Source: Streptomyces blattellae
GTDB lineage: Bacteria; Actinomycetota; Actinomycetes; Streptomycetales; Streptomycetaceae
NCBI RefSeq assembly: GCF_009709555.1
Contig: NZ_WJBG01000248.1
Span: 1 to 64,000 of the forward strand
Direction of reading: 5' to 3'
Length of the DNA stretch: 64,000 bases
Made by a program: the position numbers and the translations under genes. Below are positions 1 to 8,103 of this stretch, piece by piece. A model generated the notes under the pieces. That model was not told the DNA's origin. It saw only the letters and a list, made by a program, of their open reading frames with translations, and did not search any database. Numbering within the stretch: position 1 is the stretch's first letter; each line of letters starts with the position of its first letter.

Positions 1-1
1 A

Positions 2-1927
2 ATCGGGTAGGAGGGCCGGGTCGCCCGGCCCTCCTCCCACACCACCGGACATGCGGGTCACGCATCCGGCGGTTCACCAAGCTGATCTCAACCGTTGCCA
101 GGTCGGCTTGAGCGTCTTCAGGCCGAGGTCGTCCCAGTAGGAGTTGGGCAGTGCCCGCGCGAGGACGGGGGAGCCCGCGATCCGCCAGTAGCCCTTGCTG
201 CTGTTCCCCCACTCACGGGAGAACTGCTCGTTGAACCCGAGCTTGCGCAGCATGGCCCGGCGGGCCCGGGGGATCTTCCATTCCTTCCAACGGATCTGCC
301 GCATCCTGCGGTGCAGCCACTTGTCCAGCTCGCGGAACAGATGCGCACCGTCCGCGAGCCGGAAGTAGCCCATCCAGCCAACGATGAAGCGGTTGATCTT
401 CGCGATACGTTCGTTCATCGCGATGCTCCACCGGCGCGAGGTCAGCTCCCGCAGCCGCATCTTCAGACGGACGACCGCCTTCGGATCGACGCGGATCCCA
501 ACCTTCCCACGCCGGGCAAAATAGAAGCCGAACCCCAGCATCGTCATGACAGAAGCTGGGACCACCTTCGACTTGTCCCGGTTGACCTTCAGTTTCAACC
601 GCTGCTCGACCACGGCCGTGACCGAGGCGAGCACCCGGCAAGCGGCTCGCTTGCTCCGCACGAAGACACGAACGTCGTCTGCGTAACGCACGAACCGGTG
701 ACCGCGCTTGAACAACTCCCGGTCCAGGTCGTCGAGCATGATGTTCGACAAGACCGGCGACAGCGGGGAACCCTGGGGGGTCCCCTCCGCGCTCGGCATC
801 CTGATGCCGCCCACCATGATCCCGGCGTCCAGATACCTGCGGATCAGCTTCAAGACCCTGCGGTCATCGACCTTGCGCGCCACCCGCGCCATCAGGACGT
901 CATGCTGAACCCGGTCGAAGAACCGGTCCAGATCAAGGTCCACGACCCAGCGGTGTCCGTCCTCGATGGCCCGCCGCGCGACACGGACCGCCTGATGGGC
1001 GGACCGGCCGGGACGGAACCCGAAGGACGACCCCGAAAACTGCGGGTCGAAGATGGGCACGAGCACTTGCGCGATGGCCTGCTGGATCAAGCGGTCCAGC
1101 ACCCGCGGCACCCCCAGCATCCGCTCACCGCCGCCAGGCTTGGGGATGATCACCTGACGGACCGGCGCCGGCCGGTAGATGCCCGCGTCGAGTTCGGCCC
1201 TCACTTCGGGCCAGTGCACCGCGATCCACGGCCTCAGCTCAGCCGTGGTCATGCCGTCCACCCCGGGAGCACCCCGGTTGACTTCAACGCGGTTGAGCGC
1301 CGCGAGCAGGTTCTCCTTCGAGAGCATCAACTCCCACAGCGAAGACTCCCGCTCCCGGTGAACGCCCTCCGTGGAGTGCGCCGACCGGCCACTACGCTCC
1401 GCCAGGACACTTCCGGAATGCACCGGTCCCTTCCCGGTCGGCACCGCCGAAGCGGACTTACTGCGGTCCACGTGACCAGCACGAGCAACCACCACATCAC
1501 CCGTTCCACTCGATGTTCGGCCCTTCCCAGCCCGCCACGCACCGGCAGCCATCCCGGCTGGTACTACGACCTCTGCTGACTTCTGCCCGGTCAGCCCGCG
1601 CCTCCCGGCACGGACCGTCGGCGCGGCGACAACTTCAGCACAACCGACACCCGGACAGATCTCCCCAGGTAAGAACGATCACTGTCCCTGGATCCCCGCC
1701 GCGTTTACGCACTGGCCCTCTTGGCAGTGACGGGCATCGCCTTCTCGTGCAGGCTCACCCGACCAGTACGCCTCATACGCGATTCGCGTTCCTCGGTACC
1801 CAGGTCTCGCCTCGGGCTTCCTCCAGACCCCACCTCACGATGACGCCCTTGCCTCCGGCTCGGGGTTAGCACCACCTCTTCCCCCAGGGGACTTCCACCC
1901 CCAAGCAATCGCCCATGCTGGGCACAC
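2..1927 (-). mobile_element. Group IIC self-splicing intron (whole element, minus strand)
   Basis: Read on the minus strand, the element starts with GTGTGCCCAGCATGGGC (1927 downward), the classic 5' end of a bacterial group II intron. It ends at the window edge with CTACCCGAT. Domain V lies at 41-73 and carries a CGC catalytic triad at the foot of its stem, as in class C; other classes have AGC. Domain VI is the 11-bp hairpin at about 10-37, with a bulged branch-point A at position 8. Domain IV encodes the reverse transcriptase at 74-1552. Domains I-III occupy about 1553-1927. Insertion is 4 nt past the stem of the yebC terminator in the same orientation, the known target preference of class C introns. 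The 5' end could be read 2 nt earlier (GTGTGTG). The 3' exon is outside the window. Confidence 0.9.
74..1552 (-). CDS. ltrA: Group II intron reverse transcriptase/maturase (class C type)
   Basis: Intron-encoded protein of 492 residues that helps the intron RNA fold and splice and copies it at a new site. Conserved RT blocks are visible: NRGAPGVDGM near the start, SSFGFRPGRSAHQAV, GTPQGSPLSPVLSNI, and the catalytic box RYADD. A maturase (X) domain follows, ending in the typical region containing NSSKGYWRIA. There is no H-N-H endonuclease domain, in keeping with class C proteins such as the Geobacillus GsI-IIC enzyme, which it resembles from memory along its length. Similarity to the family begins only around residue 70, so the true start may be an internal codon such as the ATG at 1327. 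The frame is intact, so the element may still be active. Confidence 0.92.
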   Translation of the reverse strand: MAAGAWRAGKGRTSSGTGDVVVARAGHVDRSKSASAVPTGKGPVHSGSVLAERSGRSAHSTEGVHRERESSLWELMLSKENLLAALNRVEVNRGAPGVDGMTTAELRPWIAVHWPEVRAELDAGIYRPAPVRQVIIPKPGGGERMLGVPRVLDRLIQQAIAQVLVPIFDPQFSGSSFGFRPGRSAHQAVRVARRAIEDGHRWVVDLDLDRFFDRVQHDVLMARVARKVDDRRVLKLIRRYLDAGIMVGGIRMPSAEGTPQGSPLSPVLSNIMLDDLDRELFKRGHRFVRYADDVRVFVRSKRAACRVLASVTAVVEQRLKLKVNRDKSKVVPASVMTMLGFGFYFARRGKVGIRVDPKAVVRLKMRLRELTSRRWSIAMNERIAKINRFIVGWMGYFRLADGAHLFRELDKWLHRRMRQIRWKEWKIPRARRAMLRKLGFNEQFSREWGNSSKGYWRIAGSPVLARALPNSYWDDLGLKTLKPTWQRLRSAW

Positions 1928-1931
1928 ACGA

Positions 1932-1967
1932 CGGCGGGCCGGTGGGACGTGTCCCACCGGCCCGCCG
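1932..1967 (-). terminator. yebC terminator, target of the intron
   Basis: A 17-bp perfect stem (CGGCGGGCCGGTGGGAC paired with its complement) with a 2-nt loop, just downstream of the yebC stop. Only four bases (TCGT on the minus strand) separate it from the intron 5' end, so any U-tract has been split off to the far side of the intron. Confidence 0.85.
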
Positions 1968-1990
1968 AAACCGCTCAGTCCGCGGCGGCG

Positions 1991-2743
1991 TTACGCGTCG
2001 ACCTTCTCCATGACCTCGTCGCTGACGTCGAAGTTGGCGAAGACGTTCTGGACGTCGTCGCTGTCCTCCAGGGCGTCGATCAGTTTGAAGATCTTCTTGG
2101 CGCCGTCCTCGTCCAGCTCGACCTGCATGGTCGGGACGAAGTTGGCCTCCGCGGAGTCGTAGTCGATGCCGGCGACCTGGAGGGCGGTGCGGACCGCGAC
2201 CAGGTCGGTGGCCTCGCTGAGCACCTCGAAGGAGTCGCCGAGGTCGTTGACGTCCTCGGCGCCCGCGTCCAGGACGGCACCCAGGACGTCGTCCTCGGTC
2301 AGCTCGCCCCTGGGGACGATCACGACGCCCTTGCGGTTGAAGAGGTACGACACGGAGCCCGGGTCGGCCATGTTGCCGCCGTTGCGGGTCATGGCGACGC
2401 GGACCTCGGAGGCTGCGCGGTTGCGGTTGTCGGTGAGGCACTCGATGAGCACCGCGACACCGTTCGGGCCGTAGCCCTCGTACATGATCGTCTCGTAGTC
2501 GGCGCCACCGGCCTCCAGGCCGGCGCCGCGCTTGACCGCGGAGTCGATGTTCTTGTTCGGGACCGACGACTTCTTCGCCTTCTGGATGGCGTCGTACAGC
2601 GTCGGGTTGCCGTCGGGGTCGGCGCCACCGGTACGGGCCGCGACCTCGATGTTCTTGATCAGCTTCGCGAAGAGCTTGCCGCGCTTGGCGTCGATCACGG
2701 CCTTCTTGTGCTTCGTCGTGGCCCATTTAGAGTGGCCGGACAT
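1991..2743 (-). CDS. yebC: YebC/PmpR-family protein (TACO1-like)
   Basis: Protein of 250 residues, full length for the family. It begins MSGHSKWATTKHKKAV and carries the hallmark PNKNIDSAVKRG and YEGYGPNGVAVL stretches. Family members were described as DNA-binding regulators (PmpR, RuvC regulation). More recent work on YebC/TACO1 links some of them to translation of proline-rich stretches; which role applies here cannot be read from the sequence. The ATG at 2743 has a strong Shine-Dalgarno sequence, AAGGAGA. It lies downstream of pdxS-pdxT on the same strand but is separated from pdxT by 76 bp containing a hairpin repeat. Confidence 0.95.
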   Translation of the reverse strand: MSGHSKWATTKHKKAVIDAKRGKLFAKLIKNIEVAARTGGADPDGNPTLYDAIQKAKKSSVPNKNIDSAVKRGAGLEAGGADYETIMYEGYGPNGVAVLIECLTDNRNRAASEVRVAMTRNGGNMADPGSVSYLFNRKGVVIVPRGELTEDDVLGAVLDAGAEDVNDLGDSFEVLSEATDLVAVRTALQVAGIDYDSAEANFVPTMQVELDEDGAKKIFKLIDALEDSDDVQNVFANFDVSDEVMEKVDA

Positions 2744-2780
2744 CTGCCTGTCTCCTTCGCGTAACCCATCTCCGAACGAA

Positions 2781-2815
2781 CTCCCCCGGACCTTGAGGCT
2801 TCGGGGGGACCCCCA
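2781..2815. repeat. GC-rich hairpin repeat, copy 1 (pdxT-yebC spacer)
   Basis: A 35-bp element framed by CTCCCCC and ACCCCCA that can fold (CCCCCG with CGGGGG). A similar element with the same ends lies at 35601-35636 inside a broken small gene. Here it fills most of the spacer between pdxT and yebC and might act as an mRNA hairpin. Confidence 0.5.
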
Positions 2816-2819
2816 GATC

Positions 2820-3425
2820 CTACAAGGACTCCGCTGCCCGGTCGGCGCGCACCATGTCGACGAACAGGCTGTGCACGCGGTGGTCGCCGGTCAGTTCCGG
2901 GTGGAACGACGTGGCCAGCGCGTTGCCCTGGCGGACCGCGACGATATGGCCGTCGTGCTCGGCGAGCACCTCTGCCCCGGCGCCGACGGACTCCACCCAG
3001 GGGGCGCGGATGAAGACGCCCTCCACAGGTTCGCCCGCGATGCCCTTCACGTCGAGCGCGGCTTCGAACGACTCGTTCTGACGTCCGAAGGCGTTGCGGC
3101 GCACGATCATGTCGATGCCGCCGATCGTCTCCTGGCCCGAGCGCGGGTCGAGGATCTTGTCGGCGAGCATGATCATGCCCGCACAGGTGCCGTAGACGGG
3201 CATGCCGTCTCGCACGCGCGCGCGGAGGAGGTCCATCACGCCGAAGAGCACGGCGAGCTTGGAGATGGTGGTGGACTCGCCGCCGGGGATGACCAGGCCG
3301 TCGATCCCGGCGAGTTCTTCGGGGCGCCGTACCGGCCTGGCCACGGCGTCGGCCGCGGCCAGGGCGACGAGGTGCTCCCGTACGTCACCCTGGAGCGCGA
3401 GCACTCCGACCACGGGAGAGGTCAT
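2820..3425 (-). CDS. pdxT: Pyridoxal 5'-phosphate synthase glutaminase subunit
   Basis: Class I glutaminase of 201 residues that hydrolyses glutamine and channels ammonia to PdxS for PLP synthesis. The nucleophile is Cys81 in GTCAGM and the partner residues are in FHPEL (His175, Glu177). The PGGEST motif at 48-53 is present. Its ATG shares bases with the TGA of pdxS (TGATG at 3427-3423), so the two subunits are probably translationally coupled. The deoxyxylulose-independent pathway implied by this pair uses ribose 5-phosphate, glyceraldehyde 3-phosphate and glutamine. Confidence 0.97.
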   Translation of the reverse strand: MTSPVVGVLALQGDVREHLVALAAADAVARPVRRPEELAGIDGLVIPGGESTTISKLAVLFGVMDLLRARVRDGMPVYGTCAGMIMLADKILDPRSGQETIGGIDMIVRRNAFGRQNESFEAALDVKGIAGEPVEGVFIRAPWVESVGAGAEVLAEHDGHIVAVRQGNALATSFHPELTGDHRVHSLFVDMVRADRAAESL

Positions 3426-4339
3426 CACCAGCCCCGGTTCGCGTAGCGCTCGGCCTCGGGGAGGGTGTCGCAGTTGATGCCGACCATGGCCTCGCCGAGG
3501 TTGCGGGAGGCGTCCGCGATGATCTTGGGGTCGTCGTAGAAGGTGGTCGCCTTCACGATGGCGGCGGCGCGCTTGGCCGGGTCGCCGGACTTGAAGATGC
3601 CGGAGCCGACGAAGACGCCCTCGGCGCCGAGCTGGCGCATCAGCGCGGCGTCGGCCGGGGTGGCGACACCGCCGGCGGAGAACAGCACGACCGGCAGCTT
3701 GCCCAGCTCGGCGACCTCCTTGACCAGCTCGTACGGGGCGCGCAGCTCCTTGGCGGCGGCGTACAGCTCGTGGTTGTCGTAGCCCCGCAGGCGGGCGATC
3801 TCGTTCTTGATCTGGCGCAGGTGACGGACGGCCTCGACGACGTTTCCGGTGCCGGCCTCGCCCTTGGAGCGGATCATGGCCGCGCCCTCGGCGATGCGGC
3901 GCAGGGCCTCGCCGAGGTTGGTGGCGCCGCAGACGAAGGGAGTGGTGAAGGCCCACTTGTCGGAGTGGTTGACCTCGTCGGCCGGGGTGAGGACCTCGGA
4001 CTCGTCGATGTAGTCCACGCCGAGGGACTGCAGGACCTGGGCCTCGACGAAGTGGCCGATGCGGGACTTGGCCATGACCGGGATGGAGACGGCCTCGATG
4101 ATGCCCTCGATCATGTCCGGGTCGGACATACGGGCCACGCCGCCGTCCTTGCGGATGTCGGCCGGGACCCGCTCCAGCGCCATGACGGCCACCGCGCCGG
4201 CGTCCTCAGCGATCTTCGCCTGCTCCGGCGTGACGACGTCCATGATCACGCCGCCCTTGAGCTGCTCGGCCATGCCGCGCTTCACGCGTGCGGTGCCGGT
4301 CTCAGGGGTCTGGGCGGAGTTGGGAAGCGTGCTGGACAC
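3425..4339 (-). CDS. pdxS: Pyridoxal 5'-phosphate synthase lyase subunit
   Basis: TIM-barrel synthase of 304 residues that condenses ribose 5-phosphate, a triose phosphate and ammonia from PdxT into PLP. Visible signatures are VKRGMAEQLKGGVIMDVV, VMAKSRIGHF (Lys91, the position of the substrate-binding lysine) and KGEAGTGN (second lysine). I chose the GTG at 4339 because it starts the known VSSTLPNSAQ N-terminus and lies about 8 nt after GAGG. An upstream TTG at 4417 is also open but encodes nothing conserved. It is first of the pdxS-pdxT pair, with a one-base overlap. Confidence 0.96.
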   Translation of the reverse strand: MSSTLPNSAQTPETGTARVKRGMAEQLKGGVIMDVVTPEQAKIAEDAGAVAVMALERVPADIRKDGGVARMSDPDMIEGIIEAVSIPVMAKSRIGHFVEAQVLQSLGVDYIDESEVLTPADEVNHSDKWAFTTPFVCGATNLGEALRRIAEGAAMIRSKGEAGTGNVVEAVRHLRQIKNEIARLRGYDNHELYAAAKELRAPYELVKEVAELGKLPVVLFSAGGVATPADAALMRQLGAEGVFVGSGIFKSGDPAKRAAAIVKATTFYDDPKIIADASRNLGEAMVGINCDTLPEAERYANRGW

Positions 4340-4453
4340 AGGTGACCTCACTCGGTGAAAAAGGGTTTCTGCGAACACCGAGGAAACGCGAGGGGACCAG
4401 GCCACAGCAAGGGCCAATGAGGAGCCGGTGGATCGTTTTCCGGGCGGGAGCGG

Positions 4454-4996
4454 CTACGCGGCCCGCTCCACCAGGGCCGCCGGGGGTTCGTCGTCCATCT
4501 CGAAGGCCATCGGGAACGGCGCGTGACCGGCCAGCCGGAACCAGCGCACCTTGCGGTGCGCCCGCAGCCTCCGGGCCGCTCCCACGGCGTCGTTGTGGAA
4601 ACGGCGGGCCATCGGCACCCGGCGTACCGCCTCGGTGAGTTCGTGCGTGGCCGCCTCTCCCCCGGGCGCGTCCCGTACCGCCTCCACCTGCTGCGCCTCG
4701 GCGAACACGGCCCTGAGAGCCTGGCTCAACTCGCTCTCGGACACCTCCCGTTGCTCCTCCTCGGCCTGCCGCGCGGCGTGCGCGGCTTCGTACAGGACGA
4801 TCGAGGCGGCCGGATCGAGCACGCCGGAGGTCGCCAGTTCCTGGGCCACCGAGGCGCGGCGCAGCAGCTGGGCGTCGAGCGCGGCGCGGGTCGCGTCGAT
4901 CCGGGCGTGCAGCCGGTCGAGCCGGCCCGCGGTCCAGCTCAGGTAGAGGCCGATCACCACGAGGGCGACGAGGATCCAGATGAGGGTTGCGGTCAC
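4454..4996 (-). CDS. LemA-like membrane-anchored protein
   Basis: Protein of 180 residues with an N-terminal membrane helix (residues 2-20, LIWILVALVVIGLYL) followed by a charged, mostly helical region, RLDRLHARIDATRAALDAQLLRR. That arrangement resembles the LemA family, whose role is unclear. The GTG at 4996 is chosen because it places the hydrophobic helix at the start. The rest is an alpha-helical cytoplasmic or extracellular domain with no enzyme motif I can recognise. It lies 77 bp downstream of pimA in the same direction and may be its last cistron. Confidence 0.7.
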   Translation of the reverse strand: MTATLIWILVALVVIGLYLSWTAGRLDRLHARIDATRAALDAQLLRRASVAQELATSGVLDPAASIVLYEAAHAARQAEEEQREVSESELSQALRAVFAEAQQVEAVRDAPGGEAATHELTEAVRRVPMARRFHNDAVGAARRLRAHRKVRWFRLAGHAPFPMAFEMDDEPPAALVERAA

Positions 4997-5072
4997 AGGC
5001 GGCAAGGGTAGCGGGGAGCCGCGGATCGGCTGTGCCCAGGCGTGCCCGACCGGAAGGACCACGCGCGCGAGG

Positions 5073-6236
5073 TCAGTCCCGCGCCAGCCCCAGCCGCGCC
5101 CGCAGCCCCGGCGTCCGCTCGTCGGCCGCCACCGCCGTCGTCCCGTCCGTCACCGTCTCGTAGACCGACAGGATGTCCGCGCCGACCGTCGACCAGTCGA
5201 ACCTCCGGACGTGGGCGCTGCCGCGCGCCCGCAGCTCGGCCCGGCGCCCGGGGTCCTCAAGGAGGCGTACGGCGGCCTCGGCGAGGGCGTCCGCGTCCTC
5301 GTTGGCGAACAGCTCGCCCGCGGCGCCCTGGTGGAGTACCTGCGCGAAGGCGTCCAGATCCGAGGCGAGCACCGGGGCTCCCGCCGACATGGCCTCGACC
5401 AGGATGATCCCGAAGCTCTCGCCGCCGGTGTTGGGAGCGACGTACAGGTCGACGCTGCGCAGCAGACGGGCCTTGTCCTCGTCGCTGACCATGCCGAGGA
5501 ACTCGACCCGGGAACGCATTTCCTGGGGCAGCTTCTCCACGGCCTCCTCCTCGTCGCCGCGCCCCGCGACCAGCAGCCGGGTCTGCGGACGGGCGGCGAG
5601 GATCTTCGGCAGCGCCTTGATCAGCACGGGCAGGCCCTTGCGGGGCTCGTCGATGCGCCCTATGAAGCCGATGGTGTCGTGCTGCCACTCGGGCCTGGGC
5701 TCGGCCTTGGCGAAGAAGTCGACGTCCACGCCGTTCGGGATCACCACCGCGTCGCCGCCGAGGTGTTCCACGAGGGTGCGGCGGGCGTACTCGCTCACGG
5801 CGATCCGCGCGCTGATCTTCTCCAGTGCCGCCTGGAGGATGGCGTACGCGGCGACCATCGCCCGGGAGCGCGGGTTGGACGTGTGGAAGGTGGCGACGAT
5901 CGGGCCCTGCGCCGCCCAGCAGGTGAGCAGGCCGAGCGAGGGCGAGGACGGCTCGTGGATGTGGACCACGTCGAAGGCGCCGTCGTGCAGCCAGCGCCGT
6001 ACCCGCGCGGCCGAGATGAAGCCGAAGTTCAGCCGGGCCACCGAGCCGTTGTACGGCACCGGGACCGCGCGGCCGGCCGAGACGACGTACGGCGGGAGCG
6101 GGGTGTCGTCGTCGGCGGGCGCGAGGACGGACACCTCGTGGCCGAGGCGGATGAAGTATTCGGCGAGATCGCGGATGTGGAACTGGACGCCGCCCGGCAC
6201 GTCCCAGGAGTACGGGCAGACGATGCCGATCCTCAC
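5073..6236 (-). CDS. pimA: GT4 glycosyltransferase, phosphatidylinositol mannosyltransferase type
   Basis: Glycosyltransferase of 387 residues that by family and context transfers mannose from GDP-mannose to phosphatidylinositol at the cytoplasmic membrane face, the first step of PI-mannoside synthesis. The N-terminal Rossmann domain starts RIGIVCPYSWDVPGGVQ. The C-terminal domain has GFIGRIDEPRKGLPVL and the donor-binding ESFGIILVEAMSAG, with the E-x7-E motif of retaining GT4 enzymes. Its GTG overlaps the stop of the acyltransferase (GTGA at 6236-6233). Together with the two genes upstream this forms one pathway unit, as in mycobacteria. Confidence 0.9.
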   Translation of the reverse strand: MRIGIVCPYSWDVPGGVQFHIRDLAEYFIRLGHEVSVLAPADDDTPLPPYVVSAGRAVPVPYNGSVARLNFGFISAARVRRWLHDGAFDVVHIHEPSSPSLGLLTCWAAQGPIVATFHTSNPRSRAMVAAYAILQAALEKISARIAVSEYARRTLVEHLGGDAVVIPNGVDVDFFAKAEPRPEWQHDTIGFIGRIDEPRKGLPVLIKALPKILAARPQTRLLVAGRGDEEEAVEKLPQEMRSRVEFLGMVSDEDKARLLRSVDLYVAPNTGGESFGIILVEAMSAGAPVLASDLDAFAQVLHQGAAGELFANEDADALAEAAVRLLEDPGRRAELRARGSAHVRRFDWSTVGADILSVYETVTDGTTAVAADERTPGLRARLGLARD

Positions 6237-7150
6237 GGCCGCTCCCCGTCGGACGGTCGGGGGTCCAGGTCGGCGAGCCACAGCCGCTGCAACATGTGCC
6301 AGTCCTCCGGATGGTCGGCGATCCCGCCGGCGAAGGCATCGGCCAACGCCTGTGTCATGACAGACGTCTTCTCGGCCTTCGTACCTGCCTCGGGTACCTC
6401 GATCGGAGGGTGTACGCGGCCCTGCATGACGGGCGAGTCGTCGTACCACAGTGTCACCGGCAGCAGGCGCGCGCCTGTCTGCTGGGCGAGCAGGGCGGGT
6501 CCGGCGGGCATCCGGGCCGTGTCACCGAAGAACTCGACCTCGACGCCGGAGGCGGACAGGTCACGGTCGGCGACCAGGCAGACCAGGCCGCCGCCGCGCA
6601 GCCGCCGGGCCAGCGTGCCGAAGGCGGAGCCGCCGTTGTGCGGCAGGACCTCCATGCCGAGGCCCTCGCGGTAGGCGACGAACCGGTCGTACAGCGTCTC
6701 CGGCTTCAGGCGCTCGGCGACCGTGGTGAAGGGCGTTTCGAGCTTGGTGGTGACCCAGGCGCCGGCCAGGTCCCAGTTGCCCAGGTGGGGCAGGGCCAGG
6801 ATGACGCCGCGGCCGGCGGCGAGGCCGTCCGTCAGGTGGTGGACGTCCTTGGGGTCGAAGCCGGTCCTTATGCGCTCGGGGCTCCACGCCGGCAGCCGGA
6901 AGGACTCCATCCAGTAGCGCAGGTACGAGCGCATGCCCGCGCGCGAGAGCTCGGCGAGGCGCTGTGGGCTCGCGTCGGGCACCACGCGCGCGTAGTTGCT
7001 CTCCAGCCGCCGTACGGCCTTGCCGCGCCGCTTCCAGGCGGCGTCGGCGATCGTGTTCCCCAGGCGTACGGCGACCGGCTCGGGAAGTTTCTTGACCGTG
7101 CCCCAGCCGATCCCGTACAGCGCGTCCGTCAGCCGCTCCTGGGCGCTCAC
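6233..7150 (-). CDS. Phosphatidylinositol mannoside acyltransferase (LpxL/HtrB-like)
   Basis: Protein of 305 residues of the lysophospholipid acyltransferase superfamily. The catalytic H-x4-D motif is HLGNWD. Context between PI-phosphate synthase and PimA points to acylation of the mannose of PI-mannosides, the role of the mycobacterial PatA. The start is GTG at 7150, overlapping the TGA of pgsA by the GTGA pattern, and its own stop overlaps the pimA start in the same way. All three genes are therefore coupled. Confidence 0.88.
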   Translation of the reverse strand: MSAQERLTDALYGIGWGTVKKLPEPVAVRLGNTIADAAWKRRGKAVRRLESNYARVVPDASPQRLAELSRAGMRSYLRYWMESFRLPAWSPERIRTGFDPKDVHHLTDGLAAGRGVILALPHLGNWDLAGAWVTTKLETPFTTVAERLKPETLYDRFVAYREGLGMEVLPHNGGSAFGTLARRLRGGGLVCLVADRDLSASGVEVEFFGDTARMPAGPALLAQQTGARLLPVTLWYDDSPVMQGRVHPPIEVPEAGTKAEKTSVMTQALADAFAGGIADHPEDWHMLQRLWLADLDPRPSDGERP

Positions 7151-7824
7151 TTCGCCGCCTCACTCCCTTGGGAGGCATTCTCCCGCGCGGCCGCCTCGTC
7201 CGCCTCGGCCGACTCCCGGCGGACCGTGACGACGCGCTGGACCAGCGTGACGAGGCTGCCGACGGCGACCACCCACAGGGCGATCGGCAGCAGGTACTGG
7301 ATACCGGGCACGCCGAAGTCGTGCAGGCCCGCGAGACCGGCGGCGACGAGGGAGATCACCAGCCGCTCGGCACGCTCGACCAGCCCGTTGACCGCGACCG
7401 GCAGGCCGATCGACTCGCCGCGGGCCTTGGTGTACGACACCACCTGGCCGCTGGCCAGGCAGAAGATCGCGACGGCGCACAGGACGAGGTCGTCGCCGCC
7501 ACCCGCGTACCAGAGGATGAAGCCGCCGAAGATCGCGCCGTCGGCGACCCGGTCGAGGGTGGAGTCCAGGAAGGCGCCCCAGCGGCTGGAGCGGCCGAGC
7601 TGGCGGGCCATGTTGCCGTCGACGAGGTCGGAGAACACGAACAGCGTGATCACGACCGTGCCCCAGAAGAACTCGCCCATGGGGTAGAAGACCAGCGCAC
7701 CCGCGACCACTCCGGCGGTGCCGAGGAGGGTCACCGTGTCGGGGCTGACCCCGCGGCGGATGAGAAACGCGGCGAACGGTGTGAGGACACGCGTGAAGAA
7801 TGCACGCGCGTACTTGTTCAGCAT
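7147..7824 (-). CDS. pgsA: CDP-alcohol phosphatidyltransferase, phosphatidylinositol phosphate synthase
   Basis: Integral membrane enzyme of 225 residues. The signature is complete: D-x2-DG-x2-AR-x8-G-x3-D-x3-D, seen as DLVDGNMARQ followed by GAFLDSTLDRVADG (residues 66-96). About six hydrophobic segments are present. By synteny with mycobacterial pgsA1 it joins CDP-diacylglycerol to inositol phosphate, giving PI-phosphate, the precursor for PimA. The ATG at 7824 follows GGGAAGG. The C-terminus is a charged cytoplasmic tail. It is first of the three-gene PI-mannoside operon and divergent from the EF-G-like gene with a 279-bp spacer. Confidence 0.92.
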   Translation of the reverse strand: MLNKYARAFFTRVLTPFAAFLIRRGVSPDTVTLLGTAGVVAGALVFYPMGEFFWGTVVITLFVFSDLVDGNMARQLGRSSRWGAFLDSTLDRVADGAIFGGFILWYAGGGDDLVLCAVAIFCLASGQVVSYTKARGESIGLPVAVNGLVERAERLVISLVAAGLAGLHDFGVPGIQYLLPIALWVVAVGSLVTLVQRVVTVRRESAEADEAAARENASQGSEAAK

Positions 7825-8103
7825 GGCCTTCCCGAGGGTCTCGGTGTCGCCGGGCGCCCCTGCTGGCCACCGGCTGGCCCATCGTAGCCACGCGCGCGTG
7901 TCGGCGACGCCCGGGCTGCCACAGCCGTGGGAGCGGCCCGGCGGTCCGCACGGACGGCGGGCGGCCGGATCAGGTCCGCCGTATGGACGCACCGTGACGA
8001 GAGTGGAAAGCTCGAAGGACCGCGGGCGTCGCCGGAGCCGCCACCGCACGCGGAGCCGCGTGTCCGCGCCACAGTGACCTCACCGTGCACGGGAGGCAAG
8101 GCC

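Noticed and set aside
95..1579. Long open frame antisense to the intron reverse transcriptase
   Set aside because: Composition is Pro/Arg/His-rich with no family features; it is the complement of a GC-rich gene.
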